A DNA stretch of 64,000 nucleotides from Bacillus changyiensis (GTDB taxonomy: Bacteria; Bacillota; Bacilli; Bacillales; Bacillaceae). The position numbers and the translations under genes were made by a program. Positions within the stretch are counted from its first letter, which is position 1. Each line of letters begins with the position of its first letter. The notes beneath the pieces are model-generated. The model was not told where the DNA came from, did no database searches, and was given only the letters and a program-made list of their open reading frames with translations. The stretch is from NCBI RefSeq assembly GCF_027706145.1, contig NZ_JAQFWW010000004.1:124001-188000 (forward strand), in the 5' to 3' direction. Below are positions 18,123 to 30,368 of this stretch, piece after piece.

Positions 18123-20459
18123 TCATACTTTCATAAGCATTATCTGCTTATCCAGCCACTGTTTAAGCTCGTCTACTGAAGAATATCCGAGCTTTTGATC
18201 CACTTCAATTAAGCGCTGTTTTTCCTGATAAGTTGTTGAATCTGTTAAGTCCCGTTTTTCGGGTTGATAAGTAACAGTTAAAACACCATTCTCTATTGTA
18301 ACAAAACCAAGCTCAAAAAACACCTTTGTCATAAAATCTATTGTGTCTTTTGTCCAACCTTTGAATTTCGCCAATTCCCCGCCATGTTTTTCCAAATCAA
18401 ACGTGCGTCTTTTAAGAAGAAACCCATAATACCATCGAAAATATTCTCTTGTAGGTACGGTCGAAAAAAAATGCTCATCAGATTGATTAAAAATTAGATA
18501 GATTCGCTCTAATTGTTGACCTTTAATGGTTTGATAAAACAGCTCAATCGATGGTGGCATATCAATAAAAACCGCGTAACGACCATGTAAATGAAGCTGA
18601 GTTGCTTCTATTTCACCTTTGATCAAAACCAACTCATTTTCAAAACCGAGCCTTGTTAATTTTGACTCTGTTTCCTCCCGAAAGCAAACGATTGTCCGTT
18701 TTTTCGGGTCTAGTTTTAAAATTTTTTCTTCCCATGACCGTTTTCCCCGCAGATCGAACAGCTGCCACTCTTGAACAGCTACATCTTTTAACATAAGCTG
18801 CGGTTTTTTTCTATTGTTCCATTCATTGATCGATAACTCACCGACAAGGGAAATATTTGTGCCTGTCACAATTTCATCTTCAATTTCACCTTTATGAAAA
18901 CCGACACAGTCTAACTTCATTTGTCCATCAGTTAACACGAGTTTTAAATGATTTTGATGAGCACCAATTTTTCTTGTTTCATCAACCTTAGCACCGTTGA
19001 TTAGAACAAATGGCTTTGGATTCCCTGTTCCGAATGGGGCAAGCATATTCATTTCCGCAATACTGTCAAGTGTAATATCTTCTAGACGGCAGGAAAGATC
19101 AACATCTTGAACAGGAATGAAGTCAGCTGTTGTTAAAACAGCTGCTGCTTGTCTATTTATTCTTTCTCTTAAAGCAGTCACATGATCAAGACTTAATGTC
19201 ATACCTGCAGCCATCGGATGTCCGCCAAAATGCGGAAGGATATCCCGACATTCTGAAAGGTTTTGAAACAAATCAAACCCTTTAATACTCCGGGCTGAAC
19301 CTTTGGCAATTCCTTTTTCTTCATCGATACCAAGAACAATGGCAGGCCGATAATAGCGTTCAACAAGCTTTGAAGCGACGATTCCCACGACCCCTGGATT
19401 CCAACCTGAACGAGCCACAACAATTACATGTTGCTCTAGACCCTGTTCTTCTATCATTTGAACAGCTTCTTCTGTCATCTGGCCGACGATTTTTTGTCGC
19501 TCTTTATTTAGATCATGAATGGCTTCTGCCAGTTCTTGTGCTTCTGTTTCATCTTCTGTATTTAATAGATGAACAGCCGGGTCTGCCTGCTCAATTCTGC
19601 CTACTGCATTAAGACGTGGCGCAATCTGAAAGCCGATCGTTTCTTCGTCTGCATCGTGAATATTTGCTCCTGCAATTTTTGTCAATGCTTTTAAGCCAAG
19701 CCGCTTTGTTTTCCTGAATTGCATCATTCCCAGCTTGGCAATTTGTCTATTTTCATCATGAAGTGGCACAAGGTCTGCAATTGTTCCAATTGCACAAAGA
19801 TCAAGAAGATCTTCTGGCACCTCACCACAAAGCGCATGAGCAAGCTTAAATGCCACGCCAACACCAGCCAACTCTTTAAAAGGGTAACGACAACCAGGTT
19901 GTTTCGGATGAATGATTGCATAAGCATGAGGCAAAACAGGACCAGGCTCATGGTGATCTGTGATAATCAGATCGATTCCGAGCTCATTGGCAACTTCTGC
20001 TTCATGTACAGCAGCAATACCGGTGTCCACCGTAATAATCAAAGAATACCCTTGTTCTTTGATTTGGCGGAAAGCAGCTTCATTAGGGCCGTATCCTTCT
20101 TTAAAACGGTCTGGTATATAAAAATCGACTTCTGCCGAATATTTTTTCAAAGTCTGTAATAGAACAGTCGTACTTGTCACACCGTCGGCATCATAATCTC
20201 CATAAATCATAATCTGTTCATGTTTTGCAATCGCCTGTTTAATTCGCTGTACAGCTTTTTCCATATCTTTCAGCAGATACGGATCGTAAAACTCAGCATC
20301 CTTACCATATAAAAATGAAGCAGCTTTATCAGCTGTATCATAGCCTCTCATAACAAGCAATGAGGCGGCTAGCGGAGTAATCTCCAATTGCTCGGAAAGT
20401 GACTTCGCCTTTTTTGTGTCAGTTGTTTTCACATCCCAACGCATTTTTGACGCTAACAT
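18123..20459 (-). CDS. recJ: single-stranded-DNA-specific exonuclease RecJ
   Basis: DHH-family 5'-3' exonuclease for recombination and mismatch/base repair. DYDADG (88-93) and DHH (168-170) form the metal site; the DHHA1 motif GGHPMAAG lies near residue 390, and an OB-fold follows. The C-terminal extension is typical of Bacillus RecJ, giving 778 residues. The ATG at 20459 with GAGGGGTG upstream is preferred; the longer frame from a TTG at 20474 begins within that ribosome site. Confidence 0.95.
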   Translation of the reverse strand: MLASKMRWDVKTTDTKKAKSLSEQLEITPLAASLLVMRGYDTADKAASFLYGKDAEFYDPYLLKDMEKAVQRIKQAIAKHEQIMIYGDYDADGVTSTTVLLQTLKKYSAEVDFYIPDRFKEGYGPNEAAFRQIKEQGYSLIITVDTGIAAVHEAEVANELGIDLIITDHHEPGPVLPHAYAIIHPKQPGCRYPFKELAGVGVAFKLAHALCGEVPEDLLDLCAIGTIADLVPLHDENRQIAKLGMMQFRKTKRLGLKALTKIAGANIHDADEETIGFQIAPRLNAVGRIEQADPAVHLLNTEDETEAQELAEAIHDLNKERQKIVGQMTEEAVQMIEEQGLEQHVIVVARSGWNPGVVGIVASKLVERYYRPAIVLGIDEEKGIAKGSARSIKGFDLFQNLSECRDILPHFGGHPMAAGMTLSLDHVTALRERINRQAAAVLTTADFIPVQDVDLSCRLEDITLDSIAEMNMLAPFGTGNPKPFVLINGAKVDETRKIGAHQNHLKLVLTDGQMKLDCVGFHKGEIEDEIVTGTNISLVGELSINEWNNRKKPQLMLKDVAVQEWQLFDLRGKRSWEEKILKLDPKKRTIVCFREETESKLTRLGFENELVLIKGEIEATQLHLHGRYAVFIDMPPSIELFYQTIKGQQLERIYLIFNQSDEHFFSTVPTREYFRWYYGFLLKRRTFDLEKHGGELAKFKGWTKDTIDFMTKVFFELGFVTIENGVLTVTYQPEKRDLTDSTTYQEKQRLIEVDQKLGYSSVDELKQWLDKQIMLMKV

Positions 20460-20522
20460 AATTTCACCCCTCAACCACCCTATTATACTCGAATGACTTG
20501 AGGGGATTCAATTTAAATCTTT

Positions 20523-20798
20523 CTATTCTCGTTGTTCTGATATAAGGGATTGTTCCTCTTCCGTTTTTTTTGTTTTAAATGTCTTAAGCTCTTTCTTTAG
20601 CTTGATGATCTGAAAGGCACCGGTCAAGCCGGTAATAAGCGCCCCCATCAAAACGCAAGCCAAAATAACAAGAATTAAGGGCCATTCAGCCGTTCCAAAC
20701 AGAAAATCAACTTTTACAGGCTCAACATTCATAACAGCAAAAATGGCAACAACCATTGTAAAAAAAAGAGCTGTGATGATGGTCCATTGTTTATACAT
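20523..20798 (-). CDS. yrvD: small LapA-domain membrane protein (YrvD-like)
   Basis: A 91-residue protein with two transmembrane helices (about 5-25 and 38-60) flanking NVEPVKVDFLFG, then a charged helical tail (LKKELKTFKTKKTEEE). This is the DUF1049/LapA topology. The ATG at 20798 follows GGGGG by about 7 bases; the longer frame from 20846 has no ribosome site. It lies just before recJ, as in B. subtilis. Function is not known from sequence; LapA proteins have been linked to lipopolysaccharide assembly in Gram-negative bacteria, which does not apply here. Confidence 0.82.
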   Translation of the reverse strand: MYKQWTIITALFFTMVVAIFAVMNVEPVKVDFLFGTAEWPLILVILACVLMGALITGLTGAFQIIKLKKELKTFKTKKTEEEQSLISEQRE

Positions 20799-20846
20799 CG
20801 CAAGTCCCCCAATCCACATCGTTTTTCGAATAGTCTTGCCCGCCAC

Positions 20847-21130
20847 ACCCGTTTTAAAACAGCAGGAGGTGAAGTGATCGTTCGTTGATATTTTTTTATT
20901 TCCCTACTAGATTTACAGGCAAACATAAGGTGTGTTAATTTCACCACAAAATAACTCTTGAAGTCTCCCTTGGTTGGTAAGTCAATTTCGAAACTCTACT
21001 TTTGACATATGAATTCTTCCTAAATGTTGTTTCTTCCATTAAAGCCGTACAATTTTAATCAATATTCTTGTTGCCATCCAAAATCGTTCATCTTGAGTTT
21101 CATTCCAATTCTCAAGAATTCAAACCATGA
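20847..21130. other. intergenic stretch between secDF and yrvD, nothing recognised
   Basis: No reading frame with a ribosome site, no RNA hairpin of note and no repeat are seen. It probably holds the promoter of yrvD-recJ-apt; TTGACT at about 20978-20983 on the minus strand is a possible -35, but no convincing -10 pairs with it. Confidence 0.4.
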
Positions 21131-21161
21131 TAAAAGACTGCCCAAAATGGACAGTCTTTTT
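21131..21161 (-). terminator. terminator after secDF
   Basis: Hairpin AAAGACTG / CAGTCTTTT starting a few bases after the secDF stop, with T-rich flank on the minus strand. Confidence 0.85.
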
Positions 21162-21165
21162 AAGT

Positions 21166-23379
21166 TTAGTTTTGCTTGGCTTTCTTGAGTTCTCGTCCTT
21201 TCCATACAAGCCATACTTGAGCAGCGATATATAGTGAAGAATAGACTCCACTTAACAAACCGATGAGCAGGGCTACAGAGAAGTTTGTAATCGATGCTGC
21301 ACCGAAAACAAGAAGGGTAATGACCACAATGACAACTGTTAACACAGTATTGATTGAACGTGCGAACGTTTGCTGTAAGCTTAAGTTGACAATGTAGGAT
21401 AGGTCCTTAAAGCTTTTCGGTTTGCGTTTTTTCATTTGTTCCCTGATTCTATCAAATGTAACAATCGTATCATTAATCGAATAACCAATAATCGTTAGTA
21501 CGGCAGCAATGAAGGTGATATCAACTTCAAGCCTTGTAATACTAAAGATCGCAATAATGAAAAATGCGTCATACAGTAGTGAGGCTATTGCTGCAATCGC
21601 CATCTTGTATTCGAAGCGAATTGATACGTACAAAATGATGCCAATAGAAGCAATGATAACTGCTTTTAAGGCGTTTTCAGCAAGCTCTTTTCCGACAGTC
21701 GGTGATACCGTACTGACATTTGGTTCCATGCCATACTTACCTTTAAAGTAGTCTTTTACTTCAGCAATTTTTTTCTGACTTGGAACACCGACAAACCTAG
21801 CAACACCACGTTCTTTTTGATCTCCAGAAAGAATGATGGAATCCGCCTTTAGATCGAGCTCCTTAAAGTCTTTATTTAGCTCTTCAACGGCAAGGCTTTT
21901 GTTGCCATGAACTTCAATTCGTGCGCCACTTGAAAAGTCAATGCCAAGATTTAACCGGAAAATAAACAAGATGACAATACCTGCTATTAAAACAATACTT
22001 GAGAACGCAAAAAACCATTTTCGTTTCCCAACGAAATCCCATTTATCAAATGGTGTCGGCGGTTCTGTATGTTCATCTGTTTTACTAATATCTAAAATAT
22101 CTTTTTTACGGACGCCAAACCAACCTTTTTTACGATCCAACCATCGGCTTTCGACCAATAAAGAAAGCAAAAATCTTGATAGAAAGACCGCTGTGATAAA
22201 GCTTGTCAAAATCGAAAGAATCAACATGGTCGCAAACCCTTTGACAGAGCTTGTTCCAAAAATGAACAGAACGATCCCCGCAAGCATTGTTGTAATGTTC
22301 GCATCAAAAATGGTTGAAAAAGACCTTTTATTTCCAGATCTGAAAGCTGACCGCACTGACTTACCAAGCTTTAGTTCCTCTTTTATTCGCTCATAGGTAA
22401 TAATGTTGGCATCCACCGCCATACCTACACCGAGTATAAGTGCAGCTATTCCTGGAAGTGTTAGGACAGCATTCATCCAGTCAAAAACTTGAAGCGTAAT
22501 GTAAATGTAAACAGACAACGTAATGACCGCGACAAAGCCTGGTAGTCGATAGTAAAGCAGCATAAATAAGAAAATAATAGCAACTCCTATGACCCCTGCA
22601 AATACGGTATCATTCAATGCTTGTTCACCAAACTGGGCACCGACAGATGTTGAATACTCTTCAACCAATTTAACTGGAAGAGCACCTGCATTCAATATGT
22701 TTGCCATATCTTTTGCTTCTTGAACTGTGAAATGCCCTTCGATCATGACATCGGATGTATTGAGTACTTGACTGACATTAGGTGCTGAAATATATTTATG
22801 TTTTTCTTTGCGCGACTCTTTTTTATAAGAATCACCTTTTTTATAATCAAGCCAGATGACAAGTTGATTATTCGGCTTCATGCCCAGCACTTTTTTCGTT
22901 ACTTTACCAAATTTATCGGCATCCTTCAGTTTGATCGAAACGATCGGTTCATTTGTATCTGGTTTGAATGCCTGTTTTGCTCCGTTTTCAACGAGATCTG
23001 AGCCATTTAAAAGTTCTTTATCATTCGTGTCTCGGAAAGAAAGCTCAGCCTGTGTTGATAAAATCTCGCGTGCTCTGTTCTGGTTATCAACACCTGCTAA
23101 CTGAACTCTAATTCTATTGTTTCCTTCGATTTGAATATTGGGTTCACTAACTCCTAAGACGTTAGCTCGACGGTTCAGCGCTTCAACAGTACTGATCAAT
23201 GCATCTTTGTCGATTTTATCACCTTTTTTAGCAGGTTTCACATCATACAAAACTTCAAAACCGCCTTGAAGATCAAGCCCCAAACTAATATGATCAGCTG
23301 CCGGCTTTGTGAACATTCCTAATCCTGTACCGATTAATAAAACGGTAAGGAAAAACGCAATCAAGCGTCCTTTTTTCAT
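21166..23379 (-). CDS. secDF: SecDF fused protein-export membrane protein
   Basis: Auxiliary component of the Sec translocon; it uses the proton gradient to promote late steps of export. SecD and SecF are fused in one 737-residue protein, the normal arrangement in Bacillus. The SecD half has a TM helix near 10, a periplasmic-like P1 region (DLQGGFEVLYD), then five TM helices with GVGMAVDANIITYERI. The SecF half repeats this (LGIDFSSGARIEV; IGYSINDTIVTFDRIRE). About twelve membrane helices in all. It follows comN by 39 bases. Confidence 0.97.
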   Translation of the reverse strand: MKKGRLIAFFLTVLLIGTGLGMFTKPAADHISLGLDLQGGFEVLYDVKPAKKGDKIDKDALISTVEALNRRANVLGVSEPNIQIEGNNRIRVQLAGVDNQNRAREILSTQAELSFRDTNDKELLNGSDLVENGAKQAFKPDTNEPIVSIKLKDADKFGKVTKKVLGMKPNNQLVIWLDYKKGDSYKKESRKEKHKYISAPNVSQVLNTSDVMIEGHFTVQEAKDMANILNAGALPVKLVEEYSTSVGAQFGEQALNDTVFAGVIGVAIIFLFMLLYYRLPGFVAVITLSVYIYITLQVFDWMNAVLTLPGIAALILGVGMAVDANIITYERIKEELKLGKSVRSAFRSGNKRSFSTIFDANITTMLAGIVLFIFGTSSVKGFATMLILSILTSFITAVFLSRFLLSLLVESRWLDRKKGWFGVRKKDILDISKTDEHTEPPTPFDKWDFVGKRKWFFAFSSIVLIAGIVILFIFRLNLGIDFSSGARIEVHGNKSLAVEELNKDFKELDLKADSIILSGDQKERGVARFVGVPSQKKIAEVKDYFKGKYGMEPNVSTVSPTVGKELAENALKAVIIASIGIILYVSIRFEYKMAIAAIASLLYDAFFIIAIFSITRLEVDITFIAAVLTIIGYSINDTIVTFDRIREQMKKRKPKSFKDLSYIVNLSLQQTFARSINTVLTVVIVVITLLVFGAASITNFSVALLIGLLSGVYSSLYIAAQVWLVWKGRELKKAKQN

Positions 23380-23418
23380 TATGTATATCCTCCTTAAATC
23401 AAACCGATGAATCGATCA

Positions 23419-23715
23419 TTACTTCAGCAGTTCATCAAGCAAGTTCTGCCCTTCTTTACTGTCGAGTAAATTAGACGTTTTAAACGATTCTACGGTTGCA
23501 TAATTCATAAATTCGCCAATTTTAACTGCTAATATAGCATCTGCCAATTTGTAAATTTGAACATCTTTAAGATTTCTCCATTTCTTATTCAATAAGAATG
23601 ACCACAAATCCTCTATTCTGACATCACCATAACCAAGTATTCTAAACTCTTCTAACTTACTGAGAAGAAACGGTTTTAAGTGATCCTTATACAAGTCAGC
23701 AGGATGTTTGTCCAT
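23419..23715 (-). CDS. comN: post-transcriptional regulator ComN (YrzD)
   Basis: A 98-residue soluble protein beginning MDKHPADLYKDHLKPFLLSK. It matches the post-transcriptional regulator family of Bacillus; B. subtilis ComN affects comE mRNA and binds DivIVA, at the same position beside secDF and spoVB. The ATG at 23715 follows AAAGGAG by about 11 bases; the longer frame from 23736 runs through the ribosome site. Function here is inferred from the family. Confidence 0.85.
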   Translation of the reverse strand: MDKHPADLYKDHLKPFLLSKLEEFRILGYGDVRIEDLWSFLLNKKWRNLKDVQIYKLADAILAVKIGEFMNYATVESFKTSNLLDSKEGQNLLDELLK

Positions 23716-23756
23716 GATAAGCCACACTCCTTTCAAATTTTTTAAGAGAGACTTGT

Positions 23757-23785
23757 CATGCTTGGACGATGTATGCGCATATCCT
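23757..23785 (+). promoter_or_regulatory. possible sigma-E promoter of spoVB
   Basis: CATGCTT (23757-23763) and CATATCCT (23778-23785) lie 14 bp apart, a spacing and partial match to the sigma-E consensus (KMATATT, CATACANT). spoVB is a mother-cell gene in B. subtilis. The match is weak. Confidence 0.35.
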
Positions 23786-23830
23786 ATTGTATATGATTAA
23801 TGCTTGTTTGAGAAGGCAGGGGACAAAGAA

Positions 23831-25384
23831 ATGACCAAGCAGAACTTTTTAAAAGGAACACTCATCTTAATAGCAGCAGGATTTATCACTAGAATACTCG
23901 GCTTTATCAACCGGATCGTCATTGCTCGTTTTATCGGAGAAGAAGGTGTAGGTCTTTATATGATGGCTGCACCCACTTTTTTTCTAGCGGTAACTCTCAC
24001 CCAGTTCGGTCTTCCAGTTGCCATCAGCAAGCTTGTAGCAGAAGCAGAAGCGCGCAGTGACCATAAGAAAACAAAACAAATTTTAGTGATGTCTCTTGCC
24101 ATTACTGGTACACTCAGCGCCCTTTTTACCCCGATATTTCTCATTTATGCACCGCTAATGGCTGAGACACTTTTCACAGATGCACGAACACTCTATCCAC
24201 TATTGGCTGTGGCACCAGTCGTTCCGATTATCGCAGTCTCAAGTGTACTGCGAGGTTACTTTCAAGGAAAACAAAATATGCGCCCATTGGCCATTTCTCA
24301 AGTGATTGAACAAATTGTTCGAATATCACTTGTCGCTGTCTGTACAACAGCATGTTTACCGTTTGGAATCGAATATGCCGCAGCCGGAGCCATGCTTTCT
24401 TCGGTGTTTGGTGAACTGATCTCACTTCTCTATTTATTGATTGCTTTTAAACATAAAAAGAAAATCCGAATCAGAAGACGCTTTTTTCAGTCATTAAAGT
24501 CTGGACGACAGACGTTTTTCGAACTAATGAGTGTGTCTTTACCAACAACAGGAAGCCGATTTATTGGCAATCTTTCTTGGTTTTTCGAACCTATTGTTGT
24601 CGCCCAAAGCCTAGCAATTGCTGGTATTGCAACTTCAGCAGCTACAAGACAGTATGGTGAGCTGACTGGATTTGCGATGACTTTGCTCACACTCCCAAGT
24701 TTTATTACTTATTCATTGTCAACAGCGCTTGTTCCAGCGATCAGCGAAGGAATTGAACAAAGAAAAATGCAGGTCGTTGAATACCGGCTCGAACAAGCGA
24801 TGCGGCTCTGTTTATTAAGTGGGGGGATTTCAGCTGTCATTTTGTTTTCTTATGCAGATGAACTTGTCACTGTTATGTATGGCGCTTCTAACGCGTCAAT
24901 CTATGTCAAAGTGATGGCGCCGTTCTTTTTGCTGTACTATTTTCAAGGACCCCTCCAAGCGGTTTTACAAGCTTTAAATTTAGCAGGCGCAGCGATGATG
25001 AACAGCTTAATTGGTGCTCTCGTTAAAACAGGACTCATTTTTATACTTGCTTCAAGACCTTCATTAGGCATTATGGGTGCAGCACTTGCAATTTTGACTG
25101 GTATCGTCCTTGTCACCTTGCTGCATGGTGCAACGGTCAGCAAAGTGTTGCCAATCAGCATCAACTTAAAAGAATATAGCATGTCTTTTGCAGTTATATT
25201 CCTTTGTGGTTGGATAAGCATTTTATTTAAACAACATTTGTTCCTAGATCAATCTGAACCTGTGCGCCTCCTATTTTGCATCCTACTTTCAAGTTGCGCG
25301 TACATGTCCCTTTTAATCATCTTCGGGCTCATTAAAAAAGAAGAACTTCAGCGATTTCCTCTGTTAGGTCGCTGGATTTCTTAA
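23831..25384 (+). CDS. spoVB: stage V sporulation protein B, polysaccharide-type MOP flippase
   Basis: MATE/MOP-superfamily membrane protein needed for spore cortex peptidoglycan synthesis, proposed to flip lipid-linked precursor in the mother cell. The 517-residue protein has about 14 membrane helices, the N-terminal motif GFINRIVIARFIGEEGVGLY, and LRGYFQGKQNM. The ATG at 23831 follows AGGGGA by 7 bases; the longer frame from 23804 lacks a site. It is tail-to-tail with yrbG, with only 4 bases between them. Confidence 0.95.
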   Translation: MTKQNFLKGTLILIAAGFITRILGFINRIVIARFIGEEGVGLYMMAAPTFFLAVTLTQFGLPVAISKLVAEAEARSDHKKTKQILVMSLAITGTLSALFTPIFLIYAPLMAETLFTDARTLYPLLAVAPVVPIIAVSSVLRGYFQGKQNMRPLAISQVIEQIVRISLVAVCTTACLPFGIEYAAAGAMLSSVFGELISLLYLLIAFKHKKKIRIRRRFFQSLKSGRQTFFELMSVSLPTTGSRFIGNLSWFFEPIVVAQSLAIAGIATSAATRQYGELTGFAMTLLTLPSFITYSLSTALVPAISEGIEQRKMQVVEYRLEQAMRLCLLSGGISAVILFSYADELVTVMYGASNASIYVKVMAPFFLLYYFQGPLQAVLQALNLAGAAMMNSLIGALVKTGLIFILASRPSLGIMGAALAILTGIVLVTLLHGATVSKVLPISINLKEYSMSFAVIFLCGWISILFKQHLFLDQSEPVRLLFCILLSSCAYMSLLIIFGLIKKEELQRFPLLGRWIS

Positions 25385-25388
25385 GATC

Positions 25389-26021
25389 TTAATTCTTCAT
25401 ATCAATAAAAATAGCACCTTTGTGATATGAACAGTAAGAAATATGAGAAAAGTGATGATGACCTTTTTCGGCAAGCATTTGTTCTAACCATTTTTGATCT
25501 TTGCCAATCCGTGTTAAATGTTCTTTTTGAACGATTCCATCAATAATTAACGGGAACTCAAGCGGGGGATCTGTTTTTGTAAAGACTGAAAGCTTTCCAG
25601 TTGGCTCTAAAATAGCATATGACACATCTGAGATTCGCTCTATATTTTTCTCGCGAAGCTGAGTCATCAAGTCATCAAAGTTATAGCGTTGGCTTCTCAT
25701 CGCCCGTTCATCAATTTTCCCTCTATCAATAATAATTGTTGGTTTTCCATCAAGAAGGTGGCGAATTTTTTCACTTTTCATCGAGATATACGCAAATACA
25801 ATTTGAATTAATGTTAGCACAAGAATGGGGACAATTGTTTTAAAAAGATCGTCATGAACATTTTCAATCGCCAAAACCGCAATTTCTGCCATCATGATAA
25901 AAACGACAAGATCCAATATACTTAACTCACCAATTTCTCTCTTTCCCATTAAACGAAATAAGATAAAAATAACAACGTATAAAATAACCGTTCGAAACGC
26001 CAGAGCATAGATTTCTTCCAT
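25389..26021 (-). CDS. yrbG: DUF421 membrane protein YrbG
   Basis: 210 residues with three N-terminal membrane helices (about 5-80; [21 protein letters not shown] is the family signature, shortened here to [12 protein letters not shown]) and a C-terminal cytoplasmic DUF421/YetF-like domain ([25 protein letters not shown]). Relatives include YetF/YkjA of B. subtilis; function is not established. The ATG at 26021 follows GGAGGCGG. Divergent from yrzE. Confidence 0.87.
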   Translation of the reverse strand: MEEIYALAFRTVILYVVIFILFRLMGKREIGELSILDLVVFIMMAEIAVLAIENVHDDLFKTIVPILVLTLIQIVFAYISMKSEKIRHLLDGKPTIIIDRGKIDERAMRSQRYNFDDLMTQLREKNIERISDVSYAILEPTGKLSVFTKTDPPLEFPLIIDGIVQKEHLTRIGKDQKWLEQMLAEKGHHHFSHISYCSYHKGAIFIDMKN

Positions 26022-26169
26022 ACAACCGCCTCCTTCCAGCACAATATATCTCTCACTAGCCTTTGTCAAAATTCCGCTTTTATGTACAAAAGCTCTTCTT
26101 GGCATAGTCTATTTTCTTACTGTTCAGAATACATTTTAAAAGACGAGCCATCCAGAAAGGAGGTATGTA

Positions 26170-26553
26170 ATGAACGAACCAAAACAAGTTGGCAAAGGGA
26201 TTCTTTATAGCTTAGTTGTTGTGTTTGCATTAATGTTTGTGGGAAGCCTTCTCATTTCACTATTACTATCCTTAACATCATTATCTGAAAGCTCATTCAG
26301 CTGGCTTATTACCCTAGCTTCTTTTATCACATTATTTATTGGCGGCTTTATTTCAGGGAGAAAAGCCCAGGAAAAAGGCTGGTTAATCGGGGCTTTGACT
26401 GCTCTTTGCTTCTCACTTACAGTCCTCTTGTTTCAATATCTTGGTTTCGGAGAAACGTTTAATCTTGAACAGATACTGTACCATGCTGGCTTTCTCGGGA
26501 TTAGTGCGATCGGCGGTATTTTCGGAGTGAATTTGCAGGGGAGTCGCACATAA
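26170..26553 (+). CDS. yrzE: YrzE, TIGR04086-family membrane protein
   Basis: 127 residues with four predicted membrane helices (about 12-35, 42-60, 68-90, 98-120) and the sequence GGFISGRKAQEKGWLIG between helices two and three, typical of this small Firmicutes membrane family. The ATG at 26170 has a near-perfect AAAGGAGG site. Position between yrbG and yajC matches B. subtilis. Function unknown. Confidence 0.85.
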   Translation: MNEPKQVGKGILYSLVVVFALMFVGSLLISLLLSLTSLSESSFSWLITLASFITLFIGGFISGRKAQEKGWLIGALTALCFSLTVLLFQYLGFGETFNLEQILYHAGFLGISAIGGIFGVNLQGSRT

Positions 26554-26558
26554 GGAGT

Positions 26559-26595
26559 AAAAAATTAGGGAGCAGTTTGATCTGCTCCCTAAAAT
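26559..26595 (-). terminator. terminator shared by yajC (minus) and yrzE (plus)
   Basis: Perfect inverted repeat TTAGGGAGCAG / CTGCTCCCTAA, with a six-T run on the minus strand. The plus side has only a short T stretch, so it serves the yajC end best. Confidence 0.82.
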
Positions 26596-26620
26596 TGCTT
26601 ATGTATAAGCCGTTTGTGTG

Positions 26621-26881
26621 CTATTCAGCTGACACCTCTCGAATTGCGCGTCGGTCGAATGTCAATAGTGTATGATCGCCTGCTTTGATGACAACTTTGT
26701 TCTCATCAATAGCATCAACGACACCATGTAGACCACCGATCGTGACGACTTTATCACCTTTTTTCATTTCCTCTTGCATATGCCGAACAGCTTTCTGCTG
26801 CTTTTGCTGTGGACGGATAATCAAGAAATAAAAAACGGCGAAGATTAAAATGATCGGAAGCAATGTAGCTAACATCTCCAT
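26621..26881 (-). CDS. yajC: Sec translocon accessory subunit YajC
   Basis: 86 residues: one N-terminal membrane helix (about 5-20) followed by the family signature FLIIRPQQKQQK and a small soluble domain (GDKVVTIGGLHGVVDAID). YajC associates with SecDF. It lies 35 bases after tgt, the conserved tgt-yajC arrangement. Confidence 0.95.
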   Translation of the reverse strand: MEMLATLLPIILIFAVFYFLIIRPQQKQQKAVRHMQEEMKKGDKVVTIGGLHGVVDAIDENKVVIKAGDHTLLTFDRRAIREVSAE

Positions 26882-26916
26882 TATGTTTCACCCCTTTCAA
26901 ATGATATGCTATGCGT

Positions 26917-29120
<2,204 letters not shown>

Positions 29121-29159
29121 TTTTTTCACCTTATTCTGTCTATATACTGATTTGAAAAA

Positions 29160-29360
29160 CTATTTCATCCGTCCAAAGATCGAAAATAACAAAGACAAGA
29201 TCACACTAATGACAATACACGTTACAACCGGAAAGAAAAATGTTATATTTCCTCTTTTGACAAAAATATCGCCTGGTAGTTTACCGATGACTTGCATGAT
29301 GAAACCAGCGGCAAATAAAACAGCCCCTAAAATCATTAATAGTTTTGGAAACTCAGTCAT
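29160..29360 (-). CDS. DUF2905 small membrane protein (YrzS-like)
   Basis: 66 residues with two membrane helices (about 7-25 and 43-62) separated by [19 protein letters not shown], the DUF2905 signature. The ATG at 29360 follows GGAGG by 9 bases and overlaps the 3' end of ruvB by 8 bases, showing translational coupling. Function unknown; the same gene follows ruvB in B. subtilis. Confidence 0.85.
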   Translation of the reverse strand: MTEFPKLLMILGAVLFAAGFIMQVIGKLPGDIFVKRGNITFFFPVVTCIVISVILSLLFSIFGRMK

Positions 29361-30357
29361 GATGTGGAACCTCCATCTTAAAATGAAGATAAACATCTGG
29401 TGTTACGATTCGTCCCCGCGGTGTCCTTTGAATAAAACCGATCTGTAAAAGATACGGTTCATAGACATCTTCGATTGTATGTGACTCCTCTCCGATCGTT
29501 GCGGAAATCGTATCAAGACCAACAGGACCGCCATTAAATTTCTCAATCATTCCCATTAATAGTTTACGATCAATATGATCAAGACCGAGCCGATCAACTT
29601 GAAGACGTTCCAGTGCATCGATCGCCACTTCCTCCGTGATCATGCTGTTCCCTAAAACTTGTGCAAAATCCCGGACCCTCCTTAACAGCCTGTTGGCAAT
29701 ACGCGGTGTTCCCCTAGATCTTCTTGCGATCTCAAGGGCGGAGAGGCGGTCGATTTCAATTTCAAACAATTCCGCCGTTCTGAATACAATTTCTGAAAGT
29801 TCATCTTGGGTATAATACTCAAGCCTTGACAAAACACCGAACCTGTCCCGTAGTGGAGCCGTCAAAAGCCCCACTCTAGTCGTGGCACCGACGAGTGTAA
29901 AAGGTGGCAGATCAAGCCGAACAGAACGTGCCGACGGTCCTTTACCAATTACAATATCAAGGCAAAAATCTTCCATTGCCGGATAGAGAACTTCTTCAAT
30001 TGAGCGATGAAGACGATGGATTTCATCAATAAACAATACATCTCCCGGTTCAAGGGCAGTTAAAATCGCTGCCAAATCACCTGGACGTTCGATTGCTGGT
30101 CCTGATGTTGTCCGAAGATTAACACCCATTTCATTTGCGATAATTGCAGCAAGCGTTGTTTTTCCAAGCCCTGGAGGTCCATATAATAAGACATGATCTA
30201 ACGTCTCGCCCCTCATTTTGGCAGCTTTGATGAAAACCTTAAGATTTTCTTTCACCTTGTTCTGACCAATGTACTGTGAAAGTTTTTGTGGCCGCAAACT
30301 TTGCTCTATCACTGATTCATCATTGTCTAATTCACTTGATAAAAGCCGCTCATCCAT
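29353..30357 (-). CDS. ruvB: Holliday junction branch-migration ATPase RuvB
   Basis: Hexameric AAA+ motor that drives branch migration with RuvA. 334 residues with Walker A GPPGLGKT at 60-67, Walker B FIDEIHRL, sensor region GATTRVG and the C-terminal winged helix ([10 protein letters not shown]). The ATG follows AAGGTG. It lies 11 bases after ruvA. Confidence 0.97.
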   Translation of the reverse strand: MDERLLSSELDNDESVIEQSLRPQKLSQYIGQNKVKENLKVFIKAAKMRGETLDHVLLYGPPGLGKTTLAAIIANEMGVNLRTTSGPAIERPGDLAAILTALEPGDVLFIDEIHRLHRSIEEVLYPAMEDFCLDIVIGKGPSARSVRLDLPPFTLVGATTRVGLLTAPLRDRFGVLSRLEYYTQDELSEIVFRTAELFEIEIDRLSALEIARRSRGTPRIANRLLRRVRDFAQVLGNSMITEEVAIDALERLQVDRLGLDHIDRKLLMGMIEKFNGGPVGLDTISATIGEESHTIEDVYEPYLLQIGFIQRTPRGRIVTPDVYLHFKMEVPHHD

Positions 30358-30368
30358 TGACCATCACC

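Noticed and set aside
21166-23379. secDF fusion as an unusual event
   Set aside because: The fused SecDF is the normal form in Bacillus.
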